Source: Bin22 sp034428635
GTDB taxonomy: Bacteria; Chloroflexota; Dehalococcoidia; Lucifugimonadales; UBA3495
Direction: 5' to 3'
Assembly (NCBI GenBank): GCA_034428635.1
Contig: DAOUHR010000008.1
Coordinates: forward strand, 1-64,000
DNA length: 64,000 nt
In this document: piece by piece, positions 55,291-63,630 of the stretch
Position numbering within the stretch: the first letter of the stretch is position 1
How the letters are laid out: each line of letters opens with the position of its first letter
Position numbers and translations under genes: made by a program
Notes under the pieces: generated by a model
Told to the model about the DNA's origin: nothing
The model's database searches: none
Seen by the model: the letters and a program-made list of their open reading frames with translations, nothing else

Positions 55291-56811
55291 TCAATTCAGG
55301 CCCCGGGATCGGTACTGCAGGGCTTCGGCAAGGTGACTGACGCTGATGGTTTCCGAACCATCCAGGTCGGCTATGGTGCGGGAGACCTTGATGATACGGT
55401 GGAAGGCCCGGGCAGAAAGATTAAGTTGATTGGTCGCGGTCTGCAGCAGGCTGCGGGCAGCATTATCCAGGTTGCAGATTTTCCAGACTTCGGCGGCTCC
55501 CATTTCCGAATTGAAGTGGAGCGCGGCGTGGTCGAACCGCTCTGCCTGAACCTCGCGGGCCGTTTCCACCCGCTTCCTCACTGCCGCCGAGTCCTCTGAC
55601 TCCGCTTCGTCCACCAGCTTCTCGTATTCCACCGGCGGCACCTCCACGAAAATGTCGATGCGGTCCATCAAGGGGCCGCTGATGCGCTTCTGGTATCTGG
55701 AGACCGCGGAACTGCTGCAGGTGCAGTCCTTGCGGGGATGGGAGTAGTAGCCGCATGGACAGGGGTTCTGGGCCGCCACCAGCATGAAGCTGGCGGGATA
55801 GGTTACTGAACCGGTTACCCGGCTGATGGTAACCACCTTGTCTTCCAGGGGCTGGCGCAGGGACTCAAGAGCAGTACGGTCGAACTCGGGCAGTTCGTCC
55901 AGGAACAGGACTCCCCGGTGGCTCAGAGTGATTTCGCCGGGGCGCAGGGTGCGTCCGCCGCCCACCAGGCCAGCGTTGGAAATGCTGTAGTGGGGCGCGC
56001 GAAAGGGTCGTTCGGCGATAAGGGGACAGTCTGAAGGCAACGAACCGCTGATGCTGTAAATCTTGGTGGCGTCCAGCGCTTCCTCCGGAGTCATCTTCGG
56101 GAGAATGGACGGCAGGGAGCGGGCCAGCATGGTCTTGCCGCTACCCGGCGGGCCGTTGAACAGGATGTTATGGAAACCGGCGGCGGCCACTTCCAGGGCG
56201 CGCTTGGCGTGTTCCTGTCCCTTGATGTGGGCCAGGTTGCACACGTTGGCCGATGGCCCCATACCTTCGGGCATGCCGGCAAACTCCACCGGGCGGATGG
56301 GCGTCTCGCCCAGCAGGTGGCTCACCAAGGCCGCCAGGGTGGGTGTGGGATATACCTGAATTCCCTCCACCAGCGCAGCCTCGGCAGCGTCGGCGGTGGG
56401 GACGTAGACGGCGGAAAAACCCTGGTCCCGGGCCACCGATACCATGGGCAGCACGCCGTTGGTGTGGCGCAGGCTGCCGTCCAGGGAAAGCTCCCCCAGG
56501 AACAGGGACGGTTCGTCGGGCAAGTAAATCTGCCCGGAACTTAGCAGAATGCCCACGGCAATGGGCAGGTCGTAGGCCGGGCCGGCCTTCTTCAGGTCAG
56601 CGGGGGCCAGATTGACGGTAATGCGGCGCATGGGGAACTCGCAGCCGCTGTTCCGCAGGGCGGCCCGGACCCGCTCCCGGGCCTCTTGTACCGCCGTATC
56701 CGGCAGGCCCACCACGTTGAATACTGGCAGGCCGTTGGAAATATCGACTTCTACCTGGACTATGAACCCGTCCAAGCCCACTACAGCGCAAGTCTGACTC
56801 TTGGCAAGCAT
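55291..56811 (-). CDS. yifB: YifB family Mg-chelatase-like AAA ATPase (ComM-like)
   Basis: A 506-residue protein. An N-terminal Lon-protease-like domain (1-170, beginning VVGLDGFIVQVEVDISNGLP) is followed by the ATPase with GPPGSGKTM near 220-228 and VLFLDELPEFDRTALE. The Cys-rich CPCGYYSHPRKDCTC and PLMDRIDIFVEVPPV come next. The C-terminal domain has LSARAFHRIIKVSRTIADL. YifB/ComM is a hexameric helicase helping branch migration in natural transformation in some bacteria. Confidence 0.96.
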   Translation of the reverse strand: MLAKSQTCAVVGLDGFIVQVEVDISNGLPVFNVVGLPDTAVQEARERVRAALRNSGCEFPMRRITVNLAPADLKKAGPAYDLPIAVGILLSSGQIYLPDEPSLFLGELSLDGSLRHTNGVLPMVSVARDQGFSAVYVPTADAAEAALVEGIQVYPTPTLAALVSHLLGETPIRPVEFAGMPEGMGPSANVCNLAHIKGQEHAKRALEVAAAGFHNILFNGPPGSGKTMLARSLPSILPKMTPEEALDATKIYSISGSLPSDCPLIAERPFRAPHYSISNAGLVGGGRTLRPGEITLSHRGVLFLDELPEFDRTALESLRQPLEDKVVTISRVTGSVTYPASFMLVAAQNPCPCGYYSHPRKDCTCSSSAVSRYQKRISGPLMDRIDIFVEVPPVEYEKLVDEAESEDSAAVRKRVETAREVQAERFDHAALHFNSEMGAAEVWKICNLDNAARSLLQTATNQLNLSARAFHRIIKVSRTIADLDGSETISVSHLAEALQYRSRGLN

Positions 56812-56889
56812 CGCAACTCCTCCGGCGCCGGCGCTGCCGGCGCTAACTGGTAAGCTGCGAAGACTATAGAACAGATGTTTCTAAATTAT

Positions 56890-57711
56890 CTACGGTCTGC
56901 TGACAGTAGTTATGAAAAGGTCGTCGGCCACCGAGATGGGGCCGTCATAGTGGGCCCGTGCCTCGTCGGCCAAGGGTTGGGTGTTGGAGTGGAAGGGAGT
57001 GTCGATGTGGGTGATGACAAGCTGGCCCGCGCCGGCTAATGATGCAGCCTGGGCAGCTTCGGCGGCGGTGCAATGGCCACGGCGTGAAGCCCCGTCCTTG
57101 TCATCCTCGGTGCTCAGGGCCTCGTGAATCAGCAGGTCGGCCCCCTGGGAAGCTTCGATCAGGCTTTCGCTGTACCGGGTATCCCCGGAAAAGACTACCG
57201 TTATTCCCCCGGTCTCCACCCTCCAGCCTGCCGCACCGCCTATGTGGTTCACCAGGAAGCAGGATGCCCGGGTATTCTCGCCCAGTGTGATCCACTGGCC
57301 CACCTCCACCGGGTCCCAGGCCACCACCCGGTTGCCGTCGGTGGTGGTTACGCTGTCCTGGTCAACCTGGTGGGTGATACTTACGGCGCGGAAAAGGTCC
57401 TGCAGGCCCGCCAGGGATTCCTCCAGGCTGTGCACCAACAGGGGAGAAGCGCTGGGGGCCATCTGGGTGCGCCGGCCCTGGATGTGGGGCAGGCCGCCCA
57501 TGTGGTCGCCATGGCGGTGGGACAGAAGGACGTGTTCGAAGTCCTCGGCGTGCATTCCTAGCTGGGCCCCGTGGCGCAGGACGGAGTTACCTGAGCCGGC
57601 GTCCAGCAGCAACCGGGTGCCGTCGGGACAGTCCAGGACAATGGCGGTGTGGGCGCGGTGGATGCAGTTGCCGGCGCCGGTACCAAGGAAGGATATGCGT
57701 ACTTCAGCCAA
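56890..57711 (-). CDS. MBL fold metallo-hydrolase (RNase Z-like)
   Basis: A 273-residue metallo-beta-lactamase-fold hydrolase. The opening VRISFLGTGAGNCIHRAHTAIVL is typical of the RNase Z/phosphodiesterase branch. The metal motif is LLSHRHGDHMGGL (His-x-His-x-Asp-His), later ligands are FSGDTRYSESL and LIHEALS, and the final His is in QLVITHIDTPF. RNase Z would process tRNA 3' ends, but members without the flexible arm have other phosphoester substrates, and the arm is not obvious here. Confidence 0.9.
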   Translation of the reverse strand: MAEVRISFLGTGAGNCIHRAHTAIVLDCPDGTRLLLDAGSGNSVLRHGAQLGMHAEDFEHVLLSHRHGDHMGGLPHIQGRRTQMAPSASPLLVHSLEESLAGLQDLFRAVSITHQVDQDSVTTTDGNRVVAWDPVEVGQWITLGENTRASCFLVNHIGGAAGWRVETGGITVVFSGDTRYSESLIEASQGADLLIHEALSTEDDKDGASRRGHCTAAEAAQAASLAGAGQLVITHIDTPFHSNTQPLADEARAHYDGPISVADDLFITTVSRP

Positions 57712-57744
57712 GGTTAGTGCTCCTTAAAGTATTGCCGGGGTGAT

Positions 57745-57784
57745 TTCACCCCCATCCTAACCTTCCCAGATTAAGCGGGAAGTA
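57745..57784. repeat. Dispersed palindromic repeat (ACCTTCCCC family), copy 5
   Basis: TTCACCCCCATCCTAACC then TTCCCAGATTAAGCGGGAAG. The left half is nearly identical to copies at 22894 and 24007. It lies just upstream of the MBL gene. Confidence 0.55.
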
Positions 57785-57801
57785 ACCCTTTCAACGCTTC
57801 C

Positions 57802-58443
57802 TTAGGAACCGCCTTCCAACCCCGCCAGCCTTCGTTCCAGGCGGCGCTGCTGCAGGGAGATGGTCAGGTCGCCGCGGGTGCGTTCCAGGACGCCGCGCAT
57901 GGCGTCGGTGCTGCGGCGCAGGCCGCCGGTTACGCCCTCGGGAAAATCTATGGTAACCAGGATGCCGTAGATCTCGTCCATCACGTCCATGAACTCCTCG
58001 ACGTGGTCAAAGGAGTCGCGGCGCAGGGCGTCCAGGATGTAGCGGCGCAGTTCCCCGATGACCTCGGCCATGCCGTTGAGATAGGCTGGCGCGTCCACGT
58101 CAATGGCGCCGGGGTCGGGGATTTCCGACCGTGATATCACGGCCAGGGTTACGTTGGCCTCGGTGTATTCCTTGCGGGCGTCGGAAAGGAACCCGGCGTA
58201 GTAGATTTCGGGGTTTTCGTCCCTGATGTGGCGTGTCTCCTGCAGGCGCTCTCCGGCCCGGTCGATAAGTTGCCGGGCGTCGTCGAAGTCGCCCCGGTGG
58301 ACGGCGCGAATGGCGTTGGCGGAGAACCGGATTACCTCGCGGGAAACGGCCAGGGCTTGTTCCCGGGCCTGGTGGCGCCGGGTCAGGGCCTCGATGGCCT
58401 CGGCGGCGATGCAGGAAAGGTCTTCGCTGTAGTTGGAAGGCAC
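57802..58443 (-). CDS. Translin family protein
   Basis: A 213-residue all-helical protein with the translin pattern: REQALAVSREVIRFSANAIRAVHRGDFDDARQLI near residues 26-60. PEIYYAGFLSDARKEYTEANV follows, then the C-terminal FPEGVTGGLRRSTDAMRGVLERTRGDLT, the basic helix of translin. Eukaryotic translin binds RNA and single-stranded DNA and, with TRAX, forms the C3PO nuclease. The acidic catalytic residues of TRAX are not clearly present, so binding rather than cleavage is likely. It starts at a GTG overlapping the thiE stop (TAGTG), so they are coupled. Confidence 0.85.
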   Translation of the reverse strand: MPSNYSEDLSCIAAEAIEALTRRHQAREQALAVSREVIRFSANAIRAVHRGDFDDARQLIDRAGERLQETRHIRDENPEIYYAGFLSDARKEYTEANVTLAVISRSEIPDPGAIDVDAPAYLNGMAEVIGELRRYILDALRRDSFDHVEEFMDVMDEIYGILVTIDFPEGVTGGLRRSTDAMRGVLERTRGDLTISLQQRRLERRLAGLEGGS

Positions 58444-59417
58444 TATACTTTGCCTCCTGCCTGGCGGATAGCCTCCACCAGCCGGGCGGCGGCGGCCTCG
58501 GGTTCGGGGGCCAGGCCCACGGCTGCAGTAACGCAGACGGCGTCGGCCCCGTATTCAATGACCGGCGCAACGTTTTCGGGGTTGATGCCGCCGATGGCCA
58601 CCAGCGGCACGTGGGTGACGGCGCGGGCTTCAATCAACCGCTCCGGCCCCTGGGGACCGCGTCCGCCGGACTTGGTAGTGGTCTGGTAGATAGCGCCGAA
58701 AGCCACGTGGTCGGCGCCCATTTCCTGGGATTCAATCAGCAGGTCAATCTCGCGGTTCGAGCGACCCAGCACCTGGCCGGGGGCCAGGACTTCCCGGGCC
58801 TGGGCGACCGGCAGGTCGGTCTGGCCCACGTGAACGCCGCCGGAACCCACCGCCGCCGCCAGGTCAACGTGGTCGTTGACGATGAGCAGGACGTCGTTGG
58901 CCTCGCACAGGGCCTGCAGGTCCCGGGCCAGGGGGAGAATTTCACCCTTGTCGCGCAGCTTGTCGCGCAGTTGCAGCATTTTCGCCCCACCTCGCACGGC
59001 GGCCTCGGCGATTTCCATTGGTTCCCGCCCCCCGGTGACCTCCGGGTCGATGATAACGTACAGACCCCTCACCTGGTCGGCCTTCTGCCGGCGCAACTCC
59101 GCGCCCAGTTGGCCCGACAGTTCGGCAAGGAGTTGCGACAGAACTTCCGCAAAGTCCGCAGGCATCTCGTCAGGGGCGCTCAAGCCGGCCACGGCGCCCA
59201 GGGAACCCGACGCTGCATTAGCCACCGCCAAAGCCCCGGCGAGAGTCAGGGGAGCAGACACGAGTCCTTCGTCTTCCGGGAGGGTGGGTAGGACTGATTT
59301 CAACCGTACCAGGCACTCTTCCCCACCCGGGAAGGGGGGACAGTCGTTGGCCAGGCTGTGGGCGTCAAGCAATACGGAAAGGGCCAGTTGCTCTCTAATG
59401 TCCAGTTGTTGCGTCAT
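58443..59417 (-). CDS. thiE: Thiamine phosphate synthase with N-terminal extension
   Basis: A 324-residue protein. Residues about 117-324 are ThiE: GLYVIIDPEVTGG, GAKMLQLRDKLRDKGE, LLIVNDHVDLAAAVGSGGVHVGQ, DHVAFGAIYQTTTKSG, and VPLVAIGGINPENV. This couples HMP-diphosphate to thiazole phosphate. The first 115 residues are a helical domain of unknown function (LLAELSGQLGAELRRQKADQVR), not present in the E. coli enzyme. The stop overlaps the translin start, and the start is 3 nt past the FmdB stop. Confidence 0.93.
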   Translation of the reverse strand: MTQQLDIREQLALSVLLDAHSLANDCPPFPGGEECLVRLKSVLPTLPEDEGLVSAPLTLAGALAVANAASGSLGAVAGLSAPDEMPADFAEVLSQLLAELSGQLGAELRRQKADQVRGLYVIIDPEVTGGREPMEIAEAAVRGGAKMLQLRDKLRDKGEILPLARDLQALCEANDVLLIVNDHVDLAAAVGSGGVHVGQTDLPVAQAREVLAPGQVLGRSNREIDLLIESQEMGADHVAFGAIYQTTTKSGGRGPQGPERLIEARAVTHVPLVAIGGINPENVAPVIEYGADAVCVTAAVGLAPEPEAAAARLVEAIRQAGGKV

Positions 59418-59755
59418 ATATCCAGGTCCTTCGGAAGAGTGCCTTCCCTGGCGGCGGCGATGTTATCCCGCACCGAGTCGGGCATGTCCAGGCCGTGCCG
59501 TTGAAAACTCTCTTCCACGTTTCTTCCGATGTTTCGGGGGTCGCTGTAGTAGTCCAGGGCCGAACCGCCTCCCAGGGACGGGAATTGCTCATGGACGGAC
59601 TGGGCCGTCTTGCCCATGGCGAAGGACGACATGCGTCGCTGCATGTCCCTGCCCTGGCAGTGGGAGCAGACCGGGTCCAGTTCAGAGTTAATGGAACGGG
59701 TGAAAAAGGACGAAACCTGCTGGCAGTCTCCGCAGCGGTACTCGTAAATGGGCAT
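59414..59755 (-). CDS. FmdB family zinc-ribbon protein
   Basis: A 113-residue protein starting MPIYEYRCGDCQQ, with the second Cys pair in CSHCQGRD, the FmdB-type regulatory zinc ribbon. The rest is polar, with a helical tail (SVRDNIAAAREGTLPKDLDI). It overlaps the thiE start by 4 nt. FmdB-like proteins are linked to metal or formamide regulation; the role here is unknown. Confidence 0.88.
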   Translation of the reverse strand: MPIYEYRCGDCQQVSSFFTRSINSELDPVCSHCQGRDMQRRMSSFAMGKTAQSVHEQFPSLGGGSALDYYSDPRNIGRNVEESFQRHGLDMPDSVRDNIAAAREGTLPKDLDI

Positions 59756-59788
59756 AGGCTTCTCAGGCTCCCCTGGCTGGAAAATCCG

Positions 59789-60169
59789 CTAGTGGCTGTG
59801 GCCGTCGCCGTGACTATGGTCGTGCCCATGCCCGCCGGGGGTGTCGAAGCTGCGTGGGCCCTGGGTAATTTCCCGCCGCATTTCTTCAAAGTCGGAGGTA
59901 ACCTGGCCACCCATTTCCTGCTTGATGCGGCCCATGTACCGGTCGACGCTGCGCGGATCGTCTTCGTTAAGGTCTCGCATGGTCTCGCCGCTGGGGGCCC
60001 AGTTCAGGCTATCGCCCCAGGAACGCTTCATGGTGAACTGGGAAATCAGGCGATTCAGGTTGACGCCGCTGCAGCGGGCGCAGGTCCGCTCCTTGTCCTC
60101 GGACCAACTATAGACCAGCACCGAGTTCAGGTGCTGGCAGTCTTCGCACCGGTATTCGTATATGGGCAT
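59789..60169 (-). CDS. FmdB family zinc-ribbon protein with His-rich tail
   Basis: A 126-residue paralogue of the preceding protein: MPIYEYRCEDCQH, CARCSG, then a middle segment (RSVDRYMGRIKQEMGGQV) and a His-rich C-terminus (HGHDHSHGDGHSH). The tail suggests nickel, zinc or cobalt handling, which is inference. The two FmdB genes are 33 nt apart and arose by duplication or co-selection. Confidence 0.88.
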   Translation of the reverse strand: MPIYEYRCEDCQHLNSVLVYSWSEDKERTCARCSGVNLNRLISQFTMKRSWGDSLNWAPSGETMRDLNEDDPRSVDRYMGRIKQEMGGQVTSDFEEMRREITQGPRSFDTPGGHGHDHSHGDGHSH

Positions 60170-60292
60170 TCTTATGAAACCACCTTGGGCCGTACTTGCG
60201 CGGCTTCACCGGATTTAGTTCCCATTTTAGCACGTTGGCGACAAGCCGGCGCCAATAGCTTGCCCTGCGTTCGTAGCCCGTTTCCCCTGTTG

Positions 60293-60298
60293 TATAAT
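60293..60298 (+). promoter_or_regulatory. Possible -10 element of polA
   Basis: TATAAT preceded by TTG (GTTGTATAATG), 83 nt before the polA ATG. No good -35 lies at 16-18 nt, so confidence is low. Confidence 0.35.
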
Positions 60299-60380
60299 GC
60301 AGGAAAACACCGAACGGCCTTTCCGGCGACGTGGTCGCCAGGAAGGGTAAACCCCAAAGCCGTCTTTCGAGGTGCCTGCC

Positions 60381-63155
60381 ATGGCCCAGCAAACCGCCGC
60401 CATGCCCCTGTTCGAGTCCGCTTCCGGCAAGCCGCTGTTGATGATCATGGATGGCCACGCCATGGTGCATCGCTCCTTCCGGGCCATTTCCACCCAGCGG
60501 CACCTGACCGTTTCCACCACAGGCGAAGACGTTACCGGTGTCTACGGCTTCACCAACGTGTTCCTGCGGGCCCTGCAGGACTGGAAGCCCACCCATGTGG
60601 CCATCGCCTTCGACACCCGGGCGCCCACCTTCCGGCACGAGCGGTTCGAGGAGTACAAGGCTCAGCGGCCACCATCACCGCCGGAACTTCGTCCCCAGTT
60701 TGGAAGAGTCAAGGAACTGATGGAGGCCTTCGGGGTTCCCATCTACGAGGTGGAAGGTTTTGAGGCGGACGACGTCATCGGGACACTGTGCAAGCAGGCG
60801 GAAGAACAAGGGCTGGACGCCGTAATTCTCACCGGCGATCGGGACACCTTCCAGCTAATCTCTCCCCACGTGCGAATTGACCTTTCTTCCGGGTTCCAGG
60901 ACAAGAATGTGTACGACGAGGCGGCCCTGGCCGAGCGCTACGGTGGCCTGACCGCCGCCCAGCAGCCTGACTTCAAGTCTCTGCTGGGTGATTCGTCGGA
61001 CAATATTCCCGGCGTGCCCCGGGTGGGCGAGAAGACGGCCATCAAGCTGTTGAGCGAGTTCCGCGATCTGGAAGGCATTTACGACCATATCGAGGACGTC
61101 AAGCCACCCAGCGTCCGCAAGTCCCTGGAGGAGAACCGCGACCGGGCCTTCGAGAACCGCATCCTGACCACTATTTCCCGGGAGGCCCCGGTGGAGCTAT
61201 CCCTGGAAGCGTCTAAGAGCGGTTCCTATGACCGGGCACGGGTAGTTGCCATGCTGACGGCGCTGGAGTTCCACACCGTTATTCCCCGCCTGCCGGCGCC
61301 GGTCTGGGATCCCGACGCGGGGGCTCCCCAAACCGAGACCCAACTTGCCCCGCCTGACGAGGAAACCGACTATATAACGGTCCAGACCCAGGCCCAGCTT
61401 GACGAGATGCTGGGGGGACTGCGGGAGGCCGGGGGATTCGCCTTCGATACCGAGACTACCAGCCTGGACCAGATGCGGGCCGAACTGGTGGGCCTGAGTT
61501 TTTGCGCCGAGCCGGGCCGCGCCTGGTACGTTCCGGTGGGCCACCGGGAGGGAGCGCAGTTGCCCCTGGAAGAGGCGCTGGCCCAGCTCAAGCCTTTGCT
61601 GGAGGACCCGGACCTGGCCAAGAGCGCCCACAATGCCACCTTCGACGTAATGGTGCTGGCTAACTACGGCATCAACGTCCGCAACGTGGACTTCGACACC
61701 ATGGTCGCCGCCCACCTGCTCAGCCGCAACCAGTTGGGGCTCAAGAACCTGTCCCTGGACGTGCTGGGCGTGGAGATGAAGCTGATTACGGACCTGATCG
61801 GCAAGGGAGCACGCCAGAAGACCTTCGACCAGGTGCCCATCGAGGACGCCACGCCCTACGCTGCCGCCGACGCCGATATGACTGCCCGGCTGCGGGGGCG
61901 GCTGGAACCCTCAATCGACCAGCAAAATCTTTCTGAGTTGATGCGCGACATAGAAATGCCCCTGGTGCCGGTCCTGGTGCAGATGCAGCAGCGGGGCATC
62001 AAGGTGGACGAAGGCTCGCTTCACGAAATGTCCCGCGACCTGAACGAGCACATGCAGCGGACGGAGTTGGAGCTTTACGAGACCATCGGCCACACGGTCA
62101 ACATCAACTCCCCCCAGCAGTTGAGCGATCTGCTGTTCAGCGAACTGGGCCTGCCCAAGACCCGGCGGACCAAGACGGGGTATTCCACCGACGCCAATGC
62201 CCTGGAGGGCATGCGCGGTTTCCACCCGGTGGTGGACAAGATCCTGGAATACCGCCAGGTCTCCAAGCTCAAGTCCACCTACGTGGACACCCTTCCGGAA
62301 TTGATCAACCCCAAAACCGGCCGCATCCACACCAGTTACAACCAGGTAGGTTCGGCCACCGGGCGCATGTCCAGCAGCGATCCCAACCTGCAGAACATCC
62401 CCATCCGAACCGAAATGGGGAAGCGGGTGCGCAGCGCCTTCGTCGCCGAGGGGGCTCCCGACTGGGTGTTGTTCGCCGCCGACTACTCGCAAATTGAACT
62501 GCGGGTGCTGGCACACCTTTCCCAGGACCCGGAACTGCTGGAGGCCTTCCGACGCGGTGAGGACATCCACGCCGCCACCGCGTCTCTGATGAACGACGTG
62601 CCCATCAACGAGGTTACCGCCGACCAGCGCCGCGTCGCCAAGGTGCTGAACTTCGGCGTCATTTACGGCCTGTCCGCCCACGGCATTTCGCAGCAGACTG
62701 AATACTCACGGGAGGACGGCGCCAATTTCATAGAGACCTACTTCAACAAGTACCCCCGCATCGCCGGCTACCTGGAGGAAGTGAAGGCCAATACCCGGCA
62801 GACCCAGTACGTGGAAACCCTGTGCGGCCGCCGCCGTTTTGTCCCTGACGTCAACTCAAGCAATTTCAACGTCCGCGGCGCCGCCGAGCGCATGGCCATC
62901 AACATGCCCATCCAGGGCACCGCCGCCGACATCATGAAGCTGGCCATGATCCGGGTGCACGACCGCCTGCAGCGGGAGAACCTGCGCGCCCGCATGCTGC
63001 TCCAGGTACACGATGAACTGGTTTTCGAGGTACCCCGGGAGGAGATGGACGATCTGCATGCCCTGGTCTTTGACGAAATGCCGGCGGCCATGGACCTGGA
63101 CGTTACCCTGAAGGTGGAAGCCAAGTGGGGCGTTAGCTGGGGGGAAATGGAGTAG
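60381..63155 (+). CDS. polA: DNA polymerase I
   Basis: A 924-residue polymerase. The 5' nuclease domain (about 1-310) has MIMDGHAMVHRSFRAI and GDSSDNIPGVPRVGEKTA. The 3'-5' exonuclease retains all motifs: FDTETTSLD (near 355), HNATFDVMVL and YAAADADMT, so proofreading is likely intact. Polymerase motif A is DYSQIELRVLAHL near 700, motif B RRVAKVLNFGVIYG near 750, and motif C LLQVHDELVFEV near 876. It fills gaps and removes RNA primers. The ATG at 60381 is preferred to a GTG three codons upstream. Confidence 0.98.
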   Translation: MAQQTAAMPLFESASGKPLLMIMDGHAMVHRSFRAISTQRHLTVSTTGEDVTGVYGFTNVFLRALQDWKPTHVAIAFDTRAPTFRHERFEEYKAQRPPSPPELRPQFGRVKELMEAFGVPIYEVEGFEADDVIGTLCKQAEEQGLDAVILTGDRDTFQLISPHVRIDLSSGFQDKNVYDEAALAERYGGLTAAQQPDFKSLLGDSSDNIPGVPRVGEKTAIKLLSEFRDLEGIYDHIEDVKPPSVRKSLEENRDRAFENRILTTISREAPVELSLEASKSGSYDRARVVAMLTALEFHTVIPRLPAPVWDPDAGAPQTETQLAPPDEETDYITVQTQAQLDEMLGGLREAGGFAFDTETTSLDQMRAELVGLSFCAEPGRAWYVPVGHREGAQLPLEEALAQLKPLLEDPDLAKSAHNATFDVMVLANYGINVRNVDFDTMVAAHLLSRNQLGLKNLSLDVLGVEMKLITDLIGKGARQKTFDQVPIEDATPYAAADADMTARLRGRLEPSIDQQNLSELMRDIEMPLVPVLVQMQQRGIKVDEGSLHEMSRDLNEHMQRTELELYETIGHTVNINSPQQLSDLLFSELGLPKTRRTKTGYSTDANALEGMRGFHPVVDKILEYRQVSKLKSTYVDTLPELINPKTGRIHTSYNQVGSATGRMSSSDPNLQNIPIRTEMGKRVRSAFVAEGAPDWVLFAADYSQIELRVLAHLSQDPELLEAFRRGEDIHAATASLMNDVPINEVTADQRRVAKVLNFGVIYGLSAHGISQQTEYSREDGANFIETYFNKYPRIAGYLEEVKANTRQTQYVETLCGRRRFVPDVNSSNFNVRGAAERMAINMPIQGTAADIMKLAMIRVHDRLQRENLRARMLLQVHDELVFEVPREEMDDLHALVFDEMPAAMDLDVTLKVEAKWGVSWGEME

Positions 63156-63212
63156 AATTATTTCGCGCAAGCACTCCATCCTGTATCCAATCCCGGATCA
63201 AGGAATATTCCC

Positions 63213-63572
63213 ATGGGTAGAACCGACGTTCAAGCCAAAATAATAGGGGACAATGAAACTAGGGAGTACACTTTTCTCGTTGACACGGGGGCCACTCACG
63301 TTGCTTTGCCCCTGGAGGAAATCGAAGCTCTTGGCCTGCGCCCCGCTCTCGGCAAGCTGCGAATGCGAAGCGCAACCGGCATAGTGGAGTTGGACAGCTA
63401 TTTCTTTAACGGCGAGTTATTAGGCCGGTGGTTCGGCGGTATCCTGGTGCCCGCATCCACTCCCCTTATCGGATATGAGGCCCTGGAAAACCTGGGATTC
63501 AGAGTCAACCCAGTGATTCGGGAAATAGAGCCGGTCCCAGATGACGTGATTCACCCGCCCTTCCTGTTGTAA
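63213..63572 (+). CDS. Retropepsin-like aspartic protease family protein
   Basis: A 119-residue protein with the clan AA pattern: FLVDTGATHVALPLEEIEALGL near residues 21-42 (Asp24 as the catalytic Asp), then RMRSATGIVELDSYFFNG and LIGYEALENLGFRVN near the C-terminus. One Asp-Thr-Gly per chain means it would have to dimerise. Bacterial members are poorly characterised. It lies 57 nt after polA. Confidence 0.85.
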   Translation: MGRTDVQAKIIGDNETREYTFLVDTGATHVALPLEEIEALGLRPALGKLRMRSATGIVELDSYFFNGELLGRWFGGILVPASTPLIGYEALENLGFRVNPVIREIEPVPDDVIHPPFLL

Positions 63573-63630
63573 CCCCATTAGTGCCAGTTTAGCAGGGCAA
63601 TAATCAACACCCCAACCCGGAGGCTACCCC

